Positions 18,281-26,878 of a stretch of 64,000 bases of DNA are shown piece after piece. The translations under genes and the position numbers were made by a program. Position 1 is the first letter of the stretch, and each line of letters begins with the position of its first letter. The notes beneath the pieces are model-generated. The model was given only the letters and a program-made list of their open reading frames with translations, was not told where the DNA came from and did no database searches. Origin of the DNA: Saccharothrix sp. (GTDB lineage Bacteria > Actinomycetota > Actinomycetes > Mycobacteriales > Pseudonocardiaceae); the NCBI RefSeq assembly GCF_031180885.1, contig NZ_JAPSLK010000012.1:1-64000 (forward strand), written 5' to 3'.

Positions 18281-19276
18281 CTACCGGAACAGGCTGCTGT
18301 ACGCGTTGAGCGCGGGCTGGCCGCCGAGGTGGGCGTACAGGACCGTCGAGTCGCGCGGGATCTCGCGGGACGACACCATTTCGATCAAGCCCGCCAACGA
18401 CTTCCCCTCGTACACCGGGTCCGTGATCATGCCTTCGAGGCGCGCGCCGAGCTTCATCGCGTCCACGGTGGACTCACCGGGCACGCCGTAGATGCCCTCG
18501 TGGAACCGCTCGTCCAGCACCACGTCCGACTCGGCGACCTCGACCTCCAGCAGCTTGCCGGTGGCCTGCGCGATCCGGGTGATCTGCGCCCGCGTGTCGC
18601 AGGGCTCCGCCGACGCGTCGATCCCGATGATCCGCCGGTCGGTGCCCGCGAACCCGGCGACCATCCCGGCCTGCGTGCTGCCGGTCACCGAGCACACCAC
18701 GATCGTGTCGAACCGGACGCCCAGCTCGACCTCCTGCCGCTCGACCTCCGCCGCCCACCCGGCGAACCCCAGGCCGCCCAACGGGTGGTCCGACGCCCCC
18801 GCCGGGATCGGGTACGGCTTGCCGCCGGCCGCGCGGACGTCCTCGATCGCCTGCTCCCACGCGGGTTTCACACCGATGCCGAAGCCCGCCTCCACCAGCC
18901 GCACCTCGGCGCCCATCAGCCGGCTGAGCAGGATGTTGCCCACCCGGTCGTACACCGCGTCCGGCCAGTCCACCCAACTCTCCTGCACCAGCACGCACTT
19001 CAGCCCGGCCCGCGCCGCCGCGGCCGCGACCTGGCGGGTGTGGTTGGACTGCACGCCGCCGATGGACACCAGCGTGTCGCACCCGGTGGCCAGCGCGTCG
19101 GCCACCAGGTACTCCAGCTTGCGGGTCTTGTTGCCGCCGTAGGCCAGCCCGGAGTTGCAGTCCTCCCGCTTGGCCCACACCGCCGCGCCGCCGAGGTGCT
19201 TGGTCAACCGCTCCAGCGGGTGCACCGGCGACGGGCCGAAGGTCAGCGGGTAGCGGGGGAAGTCGCGCAGCGCCAT
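18281..19276 (-). CDS. acdS: 1-aminocyclopropane-1-carboxylate (ACC) deaminase
   Basis: PLP enzyme that opens ACC, the plant ethylene precursor, to 2-oxobutyrate and ammonia. The 331-residue protein keeps the residues that separate true ACC deaminases from D-cysteine desulfhydrases: PLP lysine Lys50 (GGNKTRK), Tyr263, Tyr289-Glu290 (DPVYEGKS) and Leu317 (YAHLGG), aligned with Lys51, Tyr268, Tyr294, Glu295 and Leu322 of the Pseudomonas enzyme. Its ATG lies one base after the stop of the GntR gene, so the two are coupled. It suggests a plant- or soil-associated lifestyle. Confidence 0.93.
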   Translation of the reverse strand: MALRDFPRYPLTFGPSPVHPLERLTKHLGGAAVWAKREDCNSGLAYGGNKTRKLEYLVADALATGCDTLVSIGGVQSNHTRQVAAAAARAGLKCVLVQESWVDWPDAVYDRVGNILLSRLMGAEVRLVEAGFGIGVKPAWEQAIEDVRAAGGKPYPIPAGASDHPLGGLGFAGWAAEVERQEVELGVRFDTIVVCSVTGSTQAGMVAGFAGTDRRIIGIDASAEPCDTRAQITRIAQATGKLLEVEVAESDVVLDERFHEGIYGVPGESTVDAMKLGARLEGMITDPVYEGKSLAGLIEMVSSREIPRDSTVLYAHLGGQPALNAYSSLFR

Positions 19277-19277
19277 G

Positions 19278-19916
19278 TCAGTTCTCCTCCAACAGGTCGA
19301 ACAGGGTCGCCCAGTTCCGCTCGACCAGCCGCGCCGCGGAATCGGCGTCGGCGTCGGCGCACGCGGCGACGATCTCGTCGTGCATCACCACGGAGTGCCG
19401 CCCGGGCGCACCGGCGAACCGCAGTCGTTCGAGCCGGCGCACCAGGGGCGTGTAGCGCTCGATCGTGGCCGCGAGGGCGAAGTTCTCCGCGCACCGGACC
19501 GCGACGCCGTGGAACTCGTCGTCCGCGGCGAGCGCCGCCGGCACGTCCTCGGCGTCCAGCGCGGCGGCGAACCGGGCGTTGGCGGTGCGCATCGCGGCCA
19601 GGTCCGCGTCCTGCATGCGCGGCACGGCGAGGCGCGCGGCGAGGGCGTGCATCGCCTGCACGACCGCGAGGGCGTCGCGCACGGGTTCGGTGCGCAGCGG
19701 CGTGACGCGGGTGTAGCTGTGCGGCTTGGACTCGACCAGGCCCTCGTCGGCCAGCCGGGCGAGCGCTTCGCGGACCGGCGTGCGGGACAGCCCCAGGCGT
19801 TCGGCCAGCTCGACGTCCTTGATCGCCTCGCCGGGCGCGAGGTCACCGCCCAGGATCGCGTCGCGGATCGCGGAAAGCGCCTGGTCACGGTACAGCGCCC
19901 GACTGATATATTGCAT
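19278..19916 (-). CDS. GntR-family (FCD) regulator of acdS
   Basis: A 212-residue transcription factor: winged helix at about 8-70 ([25 protein letters not shown] is the signature region) and an all-helical FCD ligand domain at about 80-205 with conserved Asp/His positions ([13 protein letters not shown]). It is immediately upstream of, and coupled to, the ACC deaminase, so ACC or a relative is the likely ligand. The ATG at 19916 has no ribosome-binding site but sits 8 nt after TACAGT, which suggests a leaderless mRNA. Activator or repressor role cannot be told. Confidence 0.88.
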   Translation of the reverse strand: MQYISRALYRDQALSAIRDAILGGDLAPGEAIKDVELAERLGLSRTPVREALARLADEGLVESKPHSYTRVTPLRTEPVRDALAVVQAMHALAARLAVPRMQDADLAAMRTANARFAAALDAEDVPAALAADDEFHGVAVRCAENFALAATIERYTPLVRRLERLRFAGAPGRHSVVMHDEIVAACADADADSAARLVERNWATLFDLLEEN

Positions 19917-19930
19917 ACCACGACACTGTA
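19916..19930 (-). promoter_or_regulatory. Candidate -10 element for a leaderless GntR-acdS transcript
   Basis: On the minus strand TACAGT (19925-19930) lies 8 nt before the ATG at 19916, and no Shine-Dalgarno is present. This is the spacing seen for leaderless actinobacterial genes whose transcript starts at the A of ATG. The adjacent GGTATGCAATATATC stretch at the start codon is AT-rich and partly symmetric, a possible autoregulatory site. Confidence 0.5.
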
Positions 19931-20119
19931 GACGTCTCGCGGACCCACCGCTACCCCAGACGGCCGGCCCCGTTCAACCGGACGGCGAGCCGGGCGAACG
20001 GTCCGCGGCGAACGGGTCGAGACGTTCCGTGCGAGCCGGTTGAGAAGTTTCGCGTCGAGGGGCGGAAGTTTCCGGGCGGTAGCCGGAACCGGTCGTGGCG
20101 TGCCAGGCGTCGACACGGT

Positions 20120-21163
20120 GTGACTCGACGAATTCCCTTATCCAGAGCCGGTTCGTGGGCATGGGGCGTCGTCGCGGTGGCCCTCGCGCTCGCCGCGCTG
20201 CACATCTGGGGCATCACCGAGACGCCCGAGCGGAGCTTCTTCTGGTTCCTCACCGCCGCCGACCTCCTCGTCGCCGCGGTCGCCGCCGTCCACGCCCTGC
20301 GGTGGCCCCGGTACGCCGTCTTCGAGGAGGACGCGCTGGTCCTGGCGGGCCTGCGCGTGCCCTACGACTCGATCACCTCCGCCCGCACCGGCTGGGTGTC
20401 CGCCAAACCGTTCTGGCTCGCGTTCTGGCTGCCGAACTCGCTGGTCATCGGGCTCATCGTGGCCGCGCAGAACTCGACCAAGTTCGCCCGCGAGGTCGTG
20501 GAGGTCGACACGAACCACGGCCGCTTCCGCGCCCGGTGGCGGGACACCTACGGCCAGCGCGCGTTTGTCGACGCCCTGCGCGCCGCCCGCCCGGACGTCG
20601 AGCCCACCTACGGCCTCGACGGCACCAACCCCGCCCGCGACTGCACGCCCCGGCTCGGCGTCCCCGGCGGCCTGCTCGCGTGCGCGCTCTCGGTGTGGGC
20701 GCTGTTCGCGGGGCTGCTGAGCGTGGAGCTGACGGACCGGTCCACCTACCGCAAGCCCGCCTCCACCGAGGCGACCTCCGCCGCGGTGCGCACCCTCGCC
20801 GCCGGCTTCCGCGACTACGAGACCCTGCCCGGCGTCGCCGTCGACTTCCGCACCTGGCGGTGCGAGCGCCGCAACGGCATCCTCGGCCCCGCGCCCGACC
20901 TCGTCGAACTGCACCTCGTCCTGGAGAGCCGCGATCTGCCCGCGACCACCGCCGCCGCGGTCGAGGCGAAGATCCGCGAGGACGCCGGGATGGATGAACG
21001 CAGCTACGTCATGACCGTCGACGAGAACTCGGACCTGCGCCTGAACCTCCCCGAGACCAAGGGGCTGTCGGTGTGGGTCTCCACGGGCTGCGTCGACGTC
21101 GACGACGCCGAGCGGCTGCGCGGCGAACTGCGCGCCCTGGCCGCCGCCGTGGGCGTCCGCTGA
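20120..21163 (+). CDS. Hypothetical membrane protein
   Basis: A 347-residue protein I do not recognise. Hydrophobic segments at about 12-30, 41-60, 97-116 and 183-203 predict four membrane helices. Between helices 2 and 3 lies a short PH-like stretch (YAVFEEDALVLAGLRVPYDSI) that resembles bacterial PH-domain membrane proteins. The last 145 residues are soluble and acidic. The GTG start reads directly into a basic terminus. It converges with the propeller-like gene, separated by 2 nt. Confidence 0.65.
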   Translation: MTRRIPLSRAGSWAWGVVAVALALAALHIWGITETPERSFFWFLTAADLLVAAVAAVHALRWPRYAVFEEDALVLAGLRVPYDSITSARTGWVSAKPFWLAFWLPNSLVIGLIVAAQNSTKFAREVVEVDTNHGRFRARWRDTYGQRAFVDALRAARPDVEPTYGLDGTNPARDCTPRLGVPGGLLACALSVWALFAGLLSVELTDRSTYRKPASTEATSAAVRTLAAGFRDYETLPGVAVDFRTWRCERRNGILGPAPDLVELHLVLESRDLPATTAAAVEAKIREDAGMDERSYVMTVDENSDLRLNLPETKGLSVWVSTGCVDVDDAERLRGELRALAAAVGVR

Positions 21164-21165
21164 CG

Positions 21166-22200
21166 TCAGTCGGCCAGGGCCCAGAAGTGGACGGCGGAAC
21201 CGTCGGCGGCGACGGTGTACCAGCGGCCCGGTCCCGCCGACCAGGGAGGACCCGAGATCGGGAACGGGTAGGCGATCCGGCCGCGCACCGTGATCGTCGT
21301 CGGGTCGACGCACCAGTGGCGCGGCTCGGGCGCGTGCGACCCGGTGCCCAGCACGGCGACGTCGTCGTGCGGGAACCCCGCCTGGTAGTCCCAGAACACC
21401 CGGTCGTCCCCGGCCGGCGGCGGCACGGCGGAGTCGCACTTCCACTCGCCCAGTTCCACGCCGTCCGCCGACCGGTGCACGTACACCGACCACTGGCCGG
21501 GATCGGTGGTGAGGAAGCGTTCCCCGGACGGGCTCATCGCGAGGAACACCTCCTCCGCGAACCGCTCGACGACGAGTTGCCCGCCGTCCAGCCGCCCCAT
21601 GAGGACGGGTGAGTCCTCCTCGCCCTCGCCGACGGTCAGCGCCATGCGCGTCGGGTCGGGGAGGGGGAAGTGCCAGGAGTCCGAGCCGACCGTGCCGGTG
21701 TCGGCCCGGGCGAGCACCGAGCCGTCGGCCGAGTCGAGGACCAGCCACTCCTCGCGGATCTCGTCGCCGTCGTAGTTGCGGACGTGCGCCCACACGAGCT
21801 TGCCGTCCGGCGAGAACGCGGCCGAGCCGGTGTCCGCGTGCTCGTGGTTGCGGTCGTCGGCGTACTCGGCGAACGAGGCGTGAGCCTGCGTGCACACGAC
21901 AGTGGACCAGCAGCCGTGCCGGACCTCCCACCGCACCGCGCCGGTCGCGTCCACGGCCCGCAGCGCGTGCAGGCCCGCGAACACCGCGAGGTCCGCCGCC
22001 GGCGACACGGCCACCGCCCCGTACCCGCGCGGCCAGGGCGCGGGGAACCGGACTTCACTCTCGCCCCGCACGACCAGTTCGGCGTCGCCGCGCTGCACCA
22101 GCAGCCCGTGGGTGATTTCCGGAGCGTCCGCCGATGTGGCGTCGAGCGGAGCGGCGACGGTCTCGAGGAGGCGTGCGGGGCACACAAGATCATGCGGCAT
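21166..22200 (-). CDS. Hypothetical protein, beta-propeller-like
   Basis: A 344-residue soluble protein of unknown function. It has about six weak repeats built around patterns such as AAFSPDGKLVWAHV, LAMSPSGERFLTT and GSAVHFWALAD, which resemble WD40/propeller blades. No catalytic motif or signal peptide is visible. The ATG at 22200 is preferred over a TTG at 22209 because GGAGAA lies 9 nt before it. It follows the double VOC gene on the same strand with a 24-nt gap, so the two may be co-transcribed. Confidence 0.65.
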   Translation of the reverse strand: MPHDLVCPARLLETVAAPLDATSADAPEITHGLLVQRGDAELVVRGESEVRFPAPWPRGYGAVAVSPAADLAVFAGLHALRAVDATGAVRWEVRHGCWSTVVCTQAHASFAEYADDRNHEHADTGSAAFSPDGKLVWAHVRNYDGDEIREEWLVLDSADGSVLARADTGTVGSDSWHFPLPDPTRMALTVGEGEEDSPVLMGRLDGGQLVVERFAEEVFLAMSPSGERFLTTDPGQWSVYVHRSADGVELGEWKCDSAVPPPAGDDRVFWDYQAGFPHDDVAVLGTGSHAPEPRHWCVDPTTITVRGRIAYPFPISGPPWSAGPGRWYTVAADGSAVHFWALAD

Positions 22201-22224
22201 GGTGGTCAATTCTCCACGAACGCC

Positions 22225-22935
22225 TCAGCGCGGCGTGAGGACGCAGAACTCGTTGCCCTCCGGATCGGCCAGCACGACCCACTCGACGTCACGCTGACCC
22301 ACGTCCGCCCGCACCGCGCCCTGCGCCTCCAGGCGCGCCACCTCCAGCCGCAGGTCGCCGTCGGCGGGCGGCACGACATCGAAGTGCAGCCGGTTCTTCA
22401 CCGACTTCGGCTCGTCCACGCGCACGAACTCCACCCAGAACCCGGTTTCCCGGCGCAGCGACGCGAACTCGGGGTGTGACCGCGTCAGCGGCAGGCCGGT
22501 CGCGTGCGACCAGAACCCGGCCAGCGCGACCGGGTCCAACGCGTCCACGACCACCGCCGCCACCGGCCCGACGCTCAGGTACTCCTCACGCGGCTCCAGC
22601 ACGCAGAACTCGTTGCCCTCCGGGTCCGCCAGCACCACCCACGGCACGGACGCCTGACCGATGTCCGCCTCGCGCGCGCCCAGCGACTTCGCCTTCGCCA
22701 CCAACTCCGCCTGGTGCTCCGCCGAGGTCGACGCCAAGTCGAGGTGCAGCCGGTTCTTGACCCGCTTCACGTCCCCCACCGGCACGAACACCAGCTCGAC
22801 ACCCTCGTCCAGCGCCACGTCCACCTCGTCGGCGCTCTCCCCCGTGATCGGCTTGTCCAGCAACGCGGACCAGAACCGGCCCAGCGCGCCGGGATCGGCC
22901 GAATCCACCACGACGTCGTACAGCCTGGTTGTCAT
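22225..22935 (-). CDS. Two-domain VOC (glyoxalase-like) protein
   Basis: A 236-residue protein with two tandem VOC/glyoxalase-like domains (about 1-115 and 122-236). Each repeats the pattern: a start such as LYDVVVDSADPGALGRFW, a middle VKNRLHLDL or VKNRLHFDV, and an end WVVLADPEGNEFCVL. Such proteins bind a metal and small molecules and can act as antibiotic-sequestering or isomerase-like enzymes; the substrate is unknown. Its start is only 24 nt from the divergent phoD-like start. Confidence 0.88.
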   Translation of the reverse strand: MTTRLYDVVVDSADPGALGRFWSALLDKPITGESADEVDVALDEGVELVFVPVGDVKRVKNRLHLDLASTSAEHQAELVAKAKSLGAREADIGQASVPWVVLADPEGNEFCVLEPREEYLSVGPVAAVVVDALDPVALAGFWSHATGLPLTRSHPEFASLRRETGFWVEFVRVDEPKSVKNRLHFDVVPPADGDLRLEVARLEAQGAVRADVGQRDVEWVVLADPEGNEFCVLTPR

Positions 22936-22959
22936 GCAGCGAAGGTAACGTCTGCGCGC

Positions 22960-24741
22960 ATGGCGGAACTGGTGCTCGGTCCGGTGCTGCGACACGTAGA
23001 CGCGACGTCGGCCACGGTGTGGGTGGAGACCGACGCCGCGTGCGAGGTGGAGATCGCCGGGTACCGCGCGGCGACGTTCCAGGTGGGCGAACAGCACTTC
23101 GCGCTGGTGGTGCTGGACGGGTTGACGCCCGACACGACCACGCCCTACCGGGTGCGCTTGGACGACCACGTGGTGTGGCCGCCGCCGGACTACTCGTTCC
23201 CGGCGCCGCGCATCCGGACGTCCGGTGTTCGACGCATCGTGTTCGGGTCCTGCCGTGCGGCGAAGGGTCACCACGGTCCGGGGCACGACAAGCTGGGGCC
23301 GGACGCGCTGGACGCGTTCGCCAAGCAGCTCAAGGAGTTGCCGGAGGAGCAGTGGCCGGACGCGCTGCTGCTGCTCGGCGACCAGGTGTACGCGGACGAG
23401 CCGACGCCGAAGGTCAGGCGGTGGCTGGCGGAGCGCAGACCGGAGCCCGAGGGCGAGGTGGTGTCGTTCCGGGAGTACGCCGAGCTGTACCACGAGTCGT
23501 GGGCTGATCCGGAGATCCGGTGGCTGATGTCCGTGCTGCCGACGTCGATGATCTTCGACGACCACGACATCCGGGACGACTGGAACACGTCGCGGGTGTG
23601 GCGGGCGCAGATGGCGGAGTACCGGTGGTGGGGGCAGCGCATCCGGGCCGGGCTGGCGTCGTACTGGGTGTACCAGCACCTGGGCAACCTGGGCCTGGAC
23701 GAGCTGGCGCGAGACGAGCTGTGGGCCAAGGTCCGCACGGCAGGCGGTAACGTGCAGGGTCTGCTGGAGGACTTCGCCGAACAGGCCGACCGGGAGGCCG
23801 ACGGCCGCAAGCCCACGCGCTGGAGCTACCGCCGTGACTTCGGCCGCACCCGCCTCTTGGTCATCGACACCAGGGCGGGCCGAATCCTGGACGGCCCCGA
23901 GCGCCTGATGGTCAGTGACGAGGAGTTCGACTGGATCGAGCGCAACGCCGAGGGCGACTACGACCACCTGCTGATCGGCTCATCCCTGCCGTGGCTGATG
24001 CCCCACGCCCTGAGCCACTTCCAGTCCTTGAACGAAAAGGCCGCGGCCCGCCCCGGCCGACGCGGCCGCGTGGCCGAACGAATCCGCCAACTCGGCGACC
24101 TGGAACACTGGCCCGCTTTCCGCGCGTCGTTCGAACGCCTGGCCCGCCTGGTCCACCGCATAGGCACGACCCCGCAGGCCCCCAGCACCATCTGCATCCT
24201 CTCCGGCGACGTCCACCACAGCTACGCCGCAAGAGCCGAGTTCACCACCCCAACCCACTCAGAGGTCCTGCAACTCGTCTGCTCCCCGGTCCACAACGAC
24301 CCCCCATGGTTCTTCCGCCCGATCTTCGCCCTGTCCTGGTCCAGACCTTTGGCCCGCTTCCTGCGCTGGCGAGCCACCCGCGCCGGCGTCTCGCCGGACC
24401 CGGTGAGCTGGCGCAAGATCAGCGGCCCCCACTTCGGCAACTCGATAGCCCTCCTAGACCTGACCACCACCCCCGCCCACTACCACCTCGAAACCGCCAC
24501 CCCAACCGGCCTAACCACCGCCACCGACCTAACCTTCCCCCACCCACACCCCCACTTCGATCCCACTAACGAATCCACCCCCAACGCCGCCCCCACCGCC
24601 CACTCCGACCCCACCGCCGACCCTCACCCCACCGCCGCCCCCGGCCCCACCGCCAACCCCGGCCCCACCGCCAACCCCGGCACAGGCCCTAACTCCACCC
24701 CGGCCCCCGACTCCGGCCCCGCCCCCGGCCAGCACCCCTGA
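22960..24741 (+). CDS. PhoD-like phosphatase with Pro/Thr-rich tail
   Basis: A 593-residue member of the alkaline phosphatase D / PhoD-like family. Metal-site motifs are visible in order: VFGSCRAAKG (about 90), LLGDQVYADEP (about 140), FDDHDIRDDW (about 205), GSSLPWL and SGDVHHSY (about 415). No twin-arginine signal is present, so unlike secreted PhoD it is probably cytoplasmic. The last 70 residues are a low-complexity Pro/Thr/Asn tail of NPGPTA-like repeats, which the family does not need. Codon use becomes less GC-skewed (more C/A-rich) toward this end. Confidence 0.85.
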   Translation: MAELVLGPVLRHVDATSATVWVETDAACEVEIAGYRAATFQVGEQHFALVVLDGLTPDTTTPYRVRLDDHVVWPPPDYSFPAPRIRTSGVRRIVFGSCRAAKGHHGPGHDKLGPDALDAFAKQLKELPEEQWPDALLLLGDQVYADEPTPKVRRWLAERRPEPEGEVVSFREYAELYHESWADPEIRWLMSVLPTSMIFDDHDIRDDWNTSRVWRAQMAEYRWWGQRIRAGLASYWVYQHLGNLGLDELARDELWAKVRTAGGNVQGLLEDFAEQADREADGRKPTRWSYRRDFGRTRLLVIDTRAGRILDGPERLMVSDEEFDWIERNAEGDYDHLLIGSSLPWLMPHALSHFQSLNEKAAARPGRRGRVAERIRQLGDLEHWPAFRASFERLARLVHRIGTTPQAPSTICILSGDVHHSYAARAEFTTPTHSEVLQLVCSPVHNDPPWFFRPIFALSWSRPLARFLRWRATRAGVSPDPVSWRKISGPHFGNSIALLDLTTTPAHYHLETATPTGLTTATDLTFPHPHPHFDPTNESTPNAAPTAHSDPTADPHPTAAPGPTANPGPTANPGTGPNSTPAPDSGPAPGQHP

Positions 24742-25516
24742 CCCGGCGCCCACGACCAAGCCAGCCACCACGACCACGAACCCGAGCCGCCAGCCACGAC
24801 CGCCACACCAGCCACGGCGACCGCGCGGTGGCGGGGCGACGGCGGTGGGGGCGATGACGACCGCGACGGCGACCAGGCGATCACGACCGCGACCGCGGCG
24901 GCCGGGGCGATCACGACCGCGACCGCGGCGGCCGGGGCGATCACGACCGCGACCGCGGCGGCCGGGGCGATCACGACCGCGACCGCGGCGGCCGGGGCGA
25001 TCACGACCGCGACCGCGGCGGCCGGGGCGATGGCGACAGCGACCCGGACCGCGAGCGCGACGGCTGGGTCGACGGCAGCGCGACCGCGACTGTGACTGCA
25101 ACGGCAACGGCAACGGCGACGGCAACGGCAACGGCGACGAGTGGGCCCGACGGCGACGAGTGAGCCCGGCCTCGGCGTTCGTGAGGTCGCCGAAGGGCCG
25201 CCCTAGAGCCGTTTTACGCTGGCCGAAGGGCCGCCCCCGGGACCGGTTCACGCCGCCGAAGGCCGCCCCCGCCGCCGCCGCCCCGAGGGCCGAGGGCGTC
25301 TGACGTCGCCGGGAAGCCCGGAACCCTGGGCCGCCGGGGACGCCGGGGAGCGGGCCGGGTGCCGCGCCGCCGACTCCTTTCCAAATCACGGGACGCGCGA
25401 GGCGAAGATTGGTTCCGGATCCTGCATGTCACTCGATAGAGGGAAGTCGTCGGAGGCTGTCGTCCGGACCATTTTCGCAGGTCCGGACGCACCCCACGCC
25501 TGTCACACGTTGGTGG
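24742..25516. repeat. Gene-free spacer with tandem repeats
   Basis: 775 nt without a convincing gene. It holds a 30-bp tandem array with four identical copies (24901-24930, 24931-24960, 24961-24990, 24991-25020) and partial copies at both ends, a run of (GGCAAC)n/(GGCGAC)n hexamers at about 25099-25140, and three copies of GCCGAAGGGCCGCCC-like sequence at about 25188-25275. The 30-bp period keeps frames open on both strands (RSRPRPRRPG repeats on plus), which explains long but low-complexity open frames. Confidence 0.85.
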
Positions 25517-26278
25517 TCACTTGGTGGCCAAGCGCAAAAGCGCCCAGAGTTGGGCGATCGCGTCGTGATCACCGATCGGCTCCACCTCCCGGTCCGGGAT
25601 GCGACCCCACAGCCACCGGTACACCGCCATCGGGCTCCCCGTCACCTCCGCGTCCGCCGACTCCGCCTCCTCCGGCGTGGCGCGCCAAGCCAGCGACGGG
25701 TTGGGGCCCGTCCGTGTGAGCCACACGCGGTTGCCCACGCGGATCGCGACCGTCGACTCCCTCGTCCCCCGCACGCCCAGCACGTCCAGGCGGTGGCCGA
25801 GCCACAGTGACAGGACCTCATCTACACCGTCCTCCGCAACGTCATCGGGCACCGCGGTCACCGGGAGGCCGGCTGCCGCCTGGATGTCCATCCGGTGCAT
25901 GGTCGCCTCGTGCGCGAGACGCCTGGCCCAGAAGCCGCACGTCCGGTCCTCCGGCCACCACGTCTCGCACGGGTCGTCCGCCGAACGCGCCGAAAGGGCC
26001 TCGACCAACGGACCGACAGCGGCGCGCACGTAGTCCGACAACGACTCACCCGGGAGCGGGTCCTGTTGCCACGTCACGGGTTGCAGGCCGTCGCGGACCC
26101 ACTTGCCGGCCATCCGGAACAGGCTGCCCACGTGCCGGACGGTCTCGCCCAGGTTCAGACCCGGGCACGCGGGCACCTGGCGCTCGGGGCGCTGGTGCTC
26201 TGCCGACGCGGCCAAAAGCTCCGCCTCGGAAGCGATCACCTCGATCAAGCGGGCGTAGTCGAGAAGTCCCCTGGTCAC
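25517..26278 (-). CDS. Maleylpyruvate isomerase/DinB-fold family protein
   Basis: A 253-residue protein of the mycothiol-dependent maleylpyruvate isomerase family (DinB-like four-helix fold). The N-terminal domain has the spaced metal-type histidines: ETVRHVGSLFRMAGKW (about 48-63) and RRLAHEATMHRMD (about 128-140, two His). The C-terminal part (about 170-253) is the family's SCP2-like domain. Its GTG start overlaps the stop of the HEPN gene by 4 nt (GTGA), so the two are an operon. Substrate unknown; thiol transfer is a family property, not shown here. Confidence 0.8.
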   Translation of the reverse strand: MTRGLLDYARLIEVIASEAELLAASAEHQRPERQVPACPGLNLGETVRHVGSLFRMAGKWVRDGLQPVTWQQDPLPGESLSDYVRAAVGPLVEALSARSADDPCETWWPEDRTCGFWARRLAHEATMHRMDIQAAAGLPVTAVPDDVAEDGVDEVLSLWLGHRLDVLGVRGTRESTVAIRVGNRVWLTRTGPNPSLAWRATPEEAESADAEVTGSPMAVYRWLWGRIPDREVEPIGDHDAIAQLWALLRLATK

Positions 26279-26697
26279 AGCCCGTCCTCGCGGGGGTGCA
26301 TGAGTGACTCGACCAGGTCGGCGAACTGCCCGGCCTGGCGGACCAGGTCGTCGGCGCTGCGCGGGTTCACCTGCCGGGTGATGCCCGCCAGCACCGCCGC
26401 CCGCGCCGGGGAGAACGACGCGAAGTACGTCGCCCACTCCGCCAGTTCCGGCGCCAAGCGCGGCAACAACACCCACACGCTGGTCGGCTTGGCCCGGCCC
26501 CGGTGCGGTCGGCCGCGCAACGCCAACACAGCCGCGGCGGATCGCATCGCGCCCAGGTAAGCGGCGGCGAAGCGGTCGGCGGGTTCGGTGGTGTGTTCGG
26601 CTTCGCGCAAGCACTCCCGGGCCTGCGCGAGGAGGCTGACGGCGGACGCCGGGGGCAGCGGGAGCGGGATGGAGGGGAAGTCGGTCGCGGTGGACAT
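26275..26697 (-). CDS. SAV_6107-type HEPN-domain protein
   Basis: A 140-residue all-helical protein resembling the SAV_6107 HEPN family. Seen: LLAQARECLREAE, FAAAYLGAMRSAAAVLALRGRP, SVWVLLPRLAPELAEWATYFA and a final DDLVRQAGQFADLVE. Many HEPN proteins are RNases in toxin systems, but the canonical R-x(4-6)-H pair is not evident; the nearest is RGRPH. The ATG at 26697 follows a strong GAGGAGG; the open frame upstream runs through a promoter and hairpin. A perfect SOS box lies about 100 nt upstream. The maleylpyruvate isomerase-like gene overlaps its end. Confidence 0.8.
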   Translation of the reverse strand: MSTATDFPSIPLPLPPASAVSLLAQARECLREAEHTTEPADRFAAAYLGAMRSAAAVLALRGRPHRGRAKPTSVWVLLPRLAPELAEWATYFASFSPARAAVLAGITRQVNPRSADDLVRQAGQFADLVESLMHPREDGL

Positions 26698-26753
26698 TTG
26701 CGGCCTCCTCGCGGCGTCGGGACGTCGACGACCGCCGCGGGGAGACGGCGGCA

Positions 26754-26790
26754 CTTGGTGGTGGGGCGCTTCCCCCGCCCCACCACCAAG
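26754..26790 (-). promoter_or_regulatory. Perfect 15-bp hairpin in the leader of the HEPN operon
   Basis: Arms 26754-26768 (CTTGGTGGTGGGGCG) and 26776-26790 (CGCCCCACCACCAAG) pair perfectly around a 7-nt loop. It lies between the SOS box and the HEPN start codon, so it would be in the 5' leader of that mRNA. No T-run follows on either strand. It may be an attenuator, an mRNA stabiliser or a protein site. Confidence 0.7.
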
Positions 26791-26796
26791 GCATAG

Positions 26797-26814
26797 CTCG
26801 AACACATGTTCGAG
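26797..26814. promoter_or_regulatory. LexA operator between the HEPN operon and ybaK
   Basis: CTCGAACACATGTTCGAG has perfect 7-bp half-sites around a 4-nt centre and contains the SOS box core GAACN4GTTC. It lies about 100 nt from the HEPN ATG and 65 nt from the divergent YbaK-like GTG, so LexA could control either or both. Confidence 0.8.
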
Positions 26815-26878
26815 CCAGGTCAGCGTAACCCGGAAACCCGCTACTCCTCAACCCGCCCGCACGTGGTCTCATGAACAG

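Noticed and set aside
24901-25020. CRISPR array candidate
   Set aside because: The 30-bp units are directly adjacent with no spacers, and no cas genes are near.
24845-25303. Open frames on both strands with RSRPRPRRPG-type repeats
   Set aside because: They exist because a 30-bp tandem array keeps frames open; no ribosome-binding site, no family resemblance, and both strands are equally open.
25517-26278. DNA polymerase IV (DinB) reading because of the SOS context
   Set aside because: The protein has the DinB-like four-helix (maleylpyruvate isomerase) fold pattern, not the Y-family polymerase motifs; the shared name is coincidental.
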